A DNA stretch of 64,000 nucleotides from Halichondria panicea (Eukaryota > Porifera > Demospongiae > Suberitida > Halichondriidae), in assembly GCF_963675165.1 (NCBI RefSeq), contig NC_087385.1, forward strand, positions 3,658,501 through 3,722,500. The letters are read 5' to 3'. Numbering within the stretch: the first letter of the stretch is position 1; each line of letters starts with the position of its first letter. The notes beneath the pieces are model-generated. The model did not search any database. It saw nothing but the letters and a program-made list of their open reading frames with translations, and was not told where the DNA came from. Positions 30,001 through 39,000 of this stretch are shown in pieces. The position numbers were made by a program, and so were the translations under genes.

Positions 30001-33000
30001 AAAGTGTCCGGGGTAATAGTGTCTGCTTTGACAGATTTATAGTATAGGTTTGTTTAGGCTAGTTAGTAAGTACAGCAGTGTACATCACATGAGTCACCAC
30101 AGTCTGAACTTGTAAACTTGTGTGTAGGTGAAGAAAATTTTCAGAGCGTCTGTCGATAGTACCTAATAGACAGCAGATCCTGATTGAACCGTGCACCGTG
30201 AGAACATTGGGAACACTTACATAGTATCTTTAGTCACTTATTGTTTGTGTAAATGTTTGTAAACAATTGCTAGTTAGTGGGGGTGGTCAGTTGCTAGGTT
30301 ACAATTATGTTGTCATGACATCCTGGGGTCTGGGTTACCTGTAGAAAATAGTTTCAATCCAATCTAGAGATAATTATGGAAAAACATGCAATCCGTTAAA
30401 TTAATAGCTGGGAAAGGGTTAACAATAATTATGACCAAAAATATAATTATTATGCGATGTGCTCACCCAATTAAGTTCACGAAAATTGTTCTTTAATTAG
30501 AATTATCTGCTATAACGTGCAAAGATTAAAGGCGTGGCTTCCGGTAAGCAGTCATTTCTACGAACATTGTGCAACGAAATGCTTTTAGAGGCCAATCCAT
30601 GAAATACAAGTGCCTCAAAAATTTCGCGCTATACGGTATGTCTGAACAATAATATTTTTGAGGAGCAAGTAAGTGATAATGCTATAGTTTGTATTAAAAA
30701 AGCATCAACGTGGCTCAAACTTTACACAGCAGTAACTACATGGGAGAGCTGGCTGTACAATGTCAACCTAACAGGAACAGCAAGGTTTGGAGCAAGATTT
30801 ATTATCACAAGACCATAATTTTATGTTTCTTGTACTTGCAAATTGTTAGCCAGTAAACTGCTGTGACCTCCCTGCAGGTGTCCATAATTATGTGTCCTCA
30901 GGCTCAAAAGTCACCATCTGAGATGCTCTGACCTGCTGCTGTAGGCAACCCCAGCTGTTCTCGGTCTCGCATCAGCCCCAAGACTAAGTTACCTGCTATG
31001 CAAGTCATCTTTGACATGAAATGACCGTTTTTGAAGACCATCGTCTCTTCTCCAGTGTATGTCTGACTGTCTGCGTACATTATAATAGCTTAGCTCATAC
31101 AAATCATACAGTATCATTGTTCAATTTTTCATAATGACGTCACTGCTTCGATTTATAACGGGGGAAGTGGTCCGTTCTGCATCCGGTTTAACGCTACCAT
31201 TTGTGTTTTTAAAACAACGGAACAGGAACTTTTTTATTGATTGGTACTGTACCAGTAAATTAAGCTTGTAGAGGCATAGCCTCCTTCACTGGCCTCCCCT
31301 GAAAAGAAGGCCTGCTACTGCATGACTGCTTGCGCATGCGCAAAATAAATACTTTTCCCATAATAATTATGTCCTATGATACTGAATTTATCAGAGAAAA
31401 GATCCTGACAAAGAATACTAGTCATACACAGAGCTATAATATAGCTAGCCAGCTAGAGACAGCGCTGTAGGTTTGTTGTACAGCTATTTTCTTTCAGCAG
31501 CAGTAGTATACAGTAGAACCTCGATTATCCGGACACTTTGGTTCCAGAGGAGGCAGGCCGGGTAACTGAATATACCGGATGATCGAATAGATAAACCACG
31601 CCTTGATCCACCCACTTTATTGATAAACAGCAGTGCCACATAGTTGTCTGCGCATGCGCAGAAGATAAGCAGACCTGTCTCCATAGTAACAACTGCAATG
31701 CGCATGCGCATTTCAGGGACACGCCCATTTTCTGAATTATTAAATCTGAAACTTCCAAGCCAGATAATCGAGGTTCCGGATAATGGAGGGCCGGATAATC
31801 GAGGTTCTACTTTCACCAAAGTTAGTATTTGATGGGTGTGGCCTGTCCATTAGGCTAGTGCCAGCTTTCACTCCGTTCAGACGATTGTCATCCACACTGT
31901 TGCAGGCTGTGAGTCTTTTGTTAGCAGACTACGGGTAGCTATCAGCTCTTTCTCAAATGGGCTAGAAACCTTCAATCGAACTTTCTATCTACTTTATTCA
32001 ATCCACTTCCATTCGTTGTGACGTCGTTGTTTTACTGAACATACACGTTATTATCCTGCGTTAGCCGGTATCTGGCTATATGCATGGTTGCGCATGCGCA
32101 AGCAGTCGATACCAGGCCACCTCTTCGAGGAAGTGCGGCTTGGGATTGAGGCTAGTAGAGGCATTGCAAACGAGTAAAAACATGCAGTTTGCATAAAGAG
32201 TTCAAAAGTGTTATTAGTCTTCTAATTTATCTTTGCAACCTCCTCCTCTGTGAAGAGGATGTCGAGCATGAGGGTTTGTCTCTGCCAGTCCAGAGGAGGT
32301 TGGTCACGATCGTTATTAGTCTTTTAATTTATCTTTGTAACCTCCTCCTCTGTGAAAAGATGTCGAGCATGAGGGTACAGAATGTCCTGAAGATGTAGAA
32401 AAACTGCTCCTCGAGACATTGTACAGACAGATCAAAATGTTTTTAACCCCTTCCATTAGAACCAAGTTAAGTAAAACTGCGGGGAAACATGGATGGTACC
32501 ACGAGAGTGCTTCTGTTTCCAATTCCCCTCCCTCTTTTTGAATTTGACGGAAGTGGTTAGGGAAAGGGTGTGGTCTCCAGAAGAGGGATTGCAATTGACA
32601 CTACAGTAGAACCTCGATTATCCGGACACCTTGGTTCCAGAAGCAGGCCGGATAAGTGAATATGCCGGATAATCGAATAGATAAACCACGCCTTGATCCA
32701 CCCACTTTATTGATAATTAGCAGTGCCACATGGTTGTCTGCGCATGCGCAGAAGATAAGCAGGCATGTCTCCATGGTAACAGCTGTAACGCGCATGCGCA
32801 TTTGAGGGACACGCCCATTTTCTGAATTATAAAAATAAAACTGCCAAGCCGGATAATCGAGGTTCCGGATAATGGAGGGCCGGATAATCGAGGTTCTACT
32901 GTACCACCCTTTGAGGCAAACTATACATGTTTTGCTGTTAGAAAAACTCCCTAACATTGATACTGTACATGCATGTACATGTATACGACATGCCATTTAA

Positions 33001-36000
33001 ATTGTGCTACAGAAACAGAGATCCTATGCAAACTGACCTGCTCAGAATCCTTCCTCAGTTTATCCACAAGGAAGTCGAGCAGTGCTTTGGCAATGTCCTT
33101 GTGTTTCTTAGAAAGTGCCAGTCTCACAGAGTCAGTGTTGATGAAGAATGGTCCTATGGTGATGGACTGAGGCAGGCTGCTCTCTACACGAGTCTTGCCC
33201 TCAAGATGGGAGTCTATCTCAGCTCTAATCTGAGAAGTGCTCTTCTCCTCCTCTCCAGAGAAACCACTGTAAAAGAAATAGAAAAGGGTAGCTACACTTG
33301 TCTTGTCCAACAGCCAAATGTATTACTCACACAATGAAAGCATCGCAGGTGCTGATGCCTCGGTGAAGTTGCCAAAACTAAAGCTACTAATAGCTTTTAT
33401 ATACACACATTATATCATGATGAGCATTTTTGCATTAAGCTGCATGCATACTCAAAGAGTGGGTAATGATCGACCATGGTTGTTGTTAAAAACGATCGAT
33501 GCCAAAAGTTCAAGTCTAAAATTAATGGCTTATCAGCAGAGCCTTGCAGCTCTCTTCTTACTCTTGCAGCTACTAATAGCTATCGTTCTAGTACAGAGTA
33601 AGTACTAAGTAGAGTAGCAACACTCGGTAAACAAGTTTGGCTACGTGCTCTTCTGAAAAGGCTGCAATGGCATTCCAAGTAAGCAAAACTAGGCATAACT
33701 CGAGAACGAAGCATTATCTTGCAAATCCACAAATTGCGATTCAAGAAAACGTGACTAGCGTATAAAAACTCTTACTTGCACTTCACATTGATCTTTGAGC
33801 AGCTGTAACACAGACACACACACACACACACACAGACACACACAAATACACTACCGTATACCTCGCTTGCGCATGCACACACCAAGGTATGCATAACAAG
33901 ACTAGAACCAGTACAGTAATGTCTGTGAGGACGAGTAGCGTTGTTAGAGGTGCTGTATTGATGGCTTATATAGAGAACTTTTGGATGCAAGTCAGAGTAA
34001 TACCCCGAAGACCAGTCTTGTGTCTAGGGTGAGATTGAGAGGGGGCCTTTTCTGTCAGCCAATCTCAATCTTATGCCTCGGTGCGCATGCGCAAGCGAGG
34101 TATACGGTAGTGTGTTTGTGTGTCTGTGTATCTGTGTGTGTGTAGACTGCTACAGCTGCTCAAGGATCAATGAAGTGCAAGTAAGAGTTTCTATAGGCTT
34201 CTAGTCATGGATTTTAATTCGTGGATTTGCAAAATAATGCTTCGTTCTCGAGTTATGCCTAGTTTTACTTACTTGGAATGCCATTGCAGCCTTTTCAGAA
34301 GAGCACGTAGCCAAACTTGTTTACCGAGTGATGCTACTCTATTTAGTAGTTAGCTCTGCACTAGAACGCTAGTTATTGTAGCTGCAAGAGTGAGAAGAGA
34401 GCTGGAAGGCTCTGCTGATGGCAGCCATTAATAATTTTAGACTTGAACTTTGGCATCGATCGTTTTTAACAACAATCATGGTCGATCATTACCCACTCTT
34501 TGAATTTGCATGCAGCAAATTGAAAAAATGTTCATCATGTGTATAAAATTAAGTAGCTTTATGTTATGTAGCTTTGGCATCTCCACCAAGGCATCAGCAC
34601 CTGCGGTGTTTTCATTATAATTATTATCAGTCTATGTCTGTAGTACTAATAAAACTTTCCTGCTGCATTTACGCTAATAAGAAATCAAGACAAAAAAAAG
34701 ACAAAAAAGCTGAAGAGGTGGCATGCATCTCAAAATTTCCCCCACCAATAACAGCACCAGGTACTGGTAAAACTGCAATACCTGCCTGAATGGTCGTCTC
34801 TTATAGCAGAGTTCTTCGAGCAGCTAAGTAAACGCTATCATTTCCACTAACTGAAACGCATATGAGATCAAAGGGATGTTTAACCGCACCTAGAAAACTG
34901 CAGTAAACTATGATGTCACTAACATCCGTTTCCACTCTTCTATGCATACATGTACTAAAAGACATCGCACTTTGGTCTAGGACTGTAGGGTTCAATTTTA
35001 CCTTTATTTTGTCAAAACAACACTGTGTAAGCTCACCTGATGTAAACCTTGATGTCAAGGTTTATGAGGTCCAGATAGGGAATATATTGTTGAGCATAGG
35101 CTTTCGCTGGAATGATGGCTGCTGAGATGTTTGTGGACATTCTCTCCCTGAGGGCGTCCACCTGGGGCTCATGTTGTCCAACTGCCTCGAGTAGCAATGT
35201 CTCTGGCCAAAACAGCTTGTCCACTATGAACTGGAAGAAGGGTTTGAGAATTACAGCTGTGGACACGTACATGTACAGTATGAGAAGTCTCACAATTCAC
35301 TAACTCACTTGTTCTCAGATACTACATGTATACTAATTTGTACTTCCACTTTGAGTACTAGCTAGTTGAAGCATGACATCATACGCTGTCTAATAAACAT
35401 AATTATAATTATGGCATACCGTACCTTCTCCAGCTGAGGGACACTATGAGTGGCGTTGATACCCCTGTCAAACACAGTTACTAGGATGGGCTGGACTGTG
35501 GCCAGGTCTGTTGTGTAGTGACAGCCATCTTTGTCTAGGAGCAGTTCCATGTAGAACATAGGGCCATGCAACGGCCTGAAAGGTGCACAGTCATGGAGAT
35601 AATGCTTATAATAGTTTCCTTGCACAGGTTGTAATGCTTTTCTTATCTTTTGACTTTAGAATTAGGTAAGAAAGAGATTTGGGCAGTAATGGAAAAGGGA
35701 AAATAATGTTCCAATCAGAATGGAAGCTAAACATGAACACCATAATTATTGAACATCATTATTATGTACATACAGACGGATTGCACTGCAGAGCAGTTGA
35801 AGAAAGAATGTGCCCATGCTCTTCTAAACATTACAGTGTATATTTCAGACGTACAGATAAGGTGACTCGGTGAGTGGCGAAGTCCACTGGTAGTCAGCAG
35901 GCAAGTCCAGTGTGGAGACACAGGCAGAGTGGATCATCTCCACAAACGACGCCAGAGAGTCCAACACTAGACTGCGTAGGGAGTCCTAAGAGGATGGAGA

Positions 36001-39000
36001 GTATTTTGATAATGCTGATACAAGTAATACCAAGGGTAGGGTGTCATGTATGACACAGGATTTTGAAGTAGAGGGAGGAAATAAGAAAAGTAACTAGAAA
36101 ATGTTGCAAAAAAAGGTCAACTGTTATTTCAATACCCTGTTAGTGTGTAAAATTGTCATACTACAACTAGTACACATGAATGCACATTTTAGGGAGGAGG
36201 GGGAAATTGGAGCTAGAGGGGAGATATCCCCATTTCCCCCCTGTATGACACCCTGAAGGGCATATAAAAAGAGAGAGGGCATGCAACTGACTATCAACCC
36301 TACGTGCGAGCAAAAACTAAAGCCACAGATCGGATATACTGATGTACTGTACAATTAATTTTTAGATATTACTGTACATGTACTTTACCACCGCCCCCTT
36401 TAGTTTTTGCTCACAAGCTGTTGCATGCCCTCTCTCTTTTTATACGCCATTGGTAATACTGGAGTTTGCATAATCTTTGCAACACACCAATAAAAGCGTA
36501 GAGCGGTACGCGTTCCTTATATGGATTTTGTGTATACACTGTGGTCTGTTTTACTACATGTACTTAAATGTATGAGCATTTCCCAATACAAGGAACTACA
36601 GTGCTCAACACTTTTATTTTATGCATTGCAAAGATTCTGCAAACTCTAGTACCAAGAAGATGGTCTACCAAAGCAGACACTAGATCAATATACTCAGCCT
36701 AAAATCTAGTGCTGTGACACGCTACACACAGAATTCACGTACCTGAATACGCCCTTGGTAATACCAAGAAGATGGTCTACCAAAGCAGACACTATACCAA
36801 TAATCATACTGAGTCTAAAATCTAGTATTGTGACACGCTACACACAGAATTCACATACCTGCATGGCATACTTGATGAGCTCCAAAAGTTTCTTGAGCTT
36901 TGATACCTGGTAAACTTCAAAGCTCGTCTCATTCAGGTTGAACCAGCCTTTGCTCACTGCCTCCAGACAGCTATGGATGGACGAGCGTAGACTGGACACC
37001 CACGTCTCAGTCAAATAGGTCTGAACCTGAGAGTGTAGAGAAAAGTGTGGAGACGTGACGTGAGACTAAAAATATAACTGATCATGAACAATAGTTGAGA
37101 ATATGGAAGTGTGGTAGCTAAGAGATAGAGATCACTATGTAAATTTAGAGGAGCACAAGCCTCCTACGCAGGCCTTCGACCAAGCAATTAATAATGAGCG
37201 GAAATGGGTGTGGGGACGAGGCTAGAGAGAAGCACTATAGCTACAATAGCCTAGATTCAGGCCAGAGTGATCTCCTCTGGATTCAGGCTGTAGTATTAGT
37301 TTTTCTCCCTTCCTTGCAGCCTGGAATGGAAGGCTAGGGAAGCACACTTGACTACACAGAACGAACGTTGGTTGTAACCATACATACATTATTATACATA
37401 CCTGCACAGAAGCTTGCTGCTGAGCTGAATCAAACTCTTCCAGTTTGAGATGCTTGCTTGCTCCAGTATGGAACAAAGACATGTCACCTACACGTTCACA
37501 CTCTATTCTGAGTATCTCAAGTACTGATATTGCTTCAGGGCTTGTGAGGAGGGAGAGAAACTGAAACTTTTTACGAATCTCGGCAAACGGGAATGTAGGG
37601 ACATCATGGTGTTTACCTACATGTACATGTATAGAGTGACGTTTACAGTATCATTACTGCTGAGTCACTGCTGAATAATCATTACACCAACAACTCATGC
37701 TTGCTCGCAGCTGTAATTACCAGAAATACTAAATAAAATAAAAGCACCGCAGGTGCTGATGCCTCGGTGGAGATGCCAAAGCTACATAACATAAAGCTAA
37801 TTAATAGCTTTTATACTGATGAAAATTTTTGCAATAATTATTTTGCGCATGCAAACTCAAAGAGTGGGTAATTCGACCATGATTGTTGTTAAAAACGATC
37901 AATGCCAAAAGATGGTCCTCACCTCTGCAATGGTACGGGCATTCTTGACGACCTCTATGAACCCTGAGTTCAAGTCTAAAATTAATGGCTGCCATCAGCA
38001 AAGCCTTGCAGCTTTCTTCCTCACTCTTGCAGCTACCAATAGCTAGCGTTCTAGTGCAGAGCTAACTACTAAGTAGAGTAGTAACACTTGGTAAACAAGT
38101 TTGACTACGCGCTCTTCTGAAAAGGTTGCAATGGCATTCCAAGTAAGCAAAACTAGGCATAACTCGAGAACGAAGTATTATTTTGCAAATCCACGAGTTA
38201 AAATCCAAGTAAACATGACTAGAAGCCTATAGAAACTCTTACTTGCTTGATTCATCTTTGAGCAGCTGTAGTAGTCTACACAGACACACAGACACACTAC
38301 CGTATACCCCGCTTGCGCATGCGCACCGAGGTATAATGTGGAGGATGACCTACAGTATTATACGTTTGTAGGTGTCTAGGGATATACCTTTTTCAGGAAT
38401 ATTTTCCACGTGTGGATCAGGCAAAGTGACAAAAGGGAAGGTGCCTGGTTGAGAGGTGACTGTCTTATCAAAGAGGATCCTGTTCATAGAGCGAGTGAAC
38501 TCCAACTGCACTTCCTTAGAGAGTGCATCCGAGTAGCCATCAAGACTATGTGTGGTATAAGCCGTGTAGTATGCATACATGTAATGTAACAACCTCAAAG
38601 GTAAACATTTATTTATATGTAAGCAACTCAAGACACTGTGGTGAGGAGGATATTGCTTTAAGATTCGTTGCGCACCACTTCAAATAGATGACATAGATCT
38701 AGCTGTAATGTTGGTCCATGGATGCAGTATATCTACACTAATTGTGATGTGCATAATTATTTGGACTATAATTATACACACCATGCTTGTCGAAGTTTCT
38801 CTGAGGACCTTGCCACGTCCACCACTCTGTGCACAGTCCCAGTGTCCATCTCTTGTAGCCCCTCTGGGGGCATGCAATCCACGTATAGATGGTACCGCAA
38901 CAAGGCTTCAGTCTTCTGCCTAAAAGTAATACGTGCCAATAAAATGCACGTACATAATTACATTGTACATGTAGGCTGTCTGAAGTTACGACTGTGAAAT

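Larger units (their letters stand above)
27718..33037. other. 5.3-kb dynein intron, a transposon cluster
   Basis: This is the longest intron of the dynein. It holds the small reading frame at 28648-29109, a degenerate MITE at 29671-30045, a CCGTATAGCG fragment at 30470-30638, a Mutator-like element at 31277-32154, a tandem duplication at 32209-32376 and two pogo-like MITEs. The remaining stretches show nothing recognisable. Confidence 0.8.

Noticed and set aside
36040-36450. One large composite transposon
   Set aside because: The two pairs of inverted ends are distinct and each resembles a different family elsewhere in the window.
37158-37224. Possible very short TAGCCTC-type element ending gggacgaggcta
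   Set aside because: The flanking sequences are only similar, not identical, and the left end is unclear.
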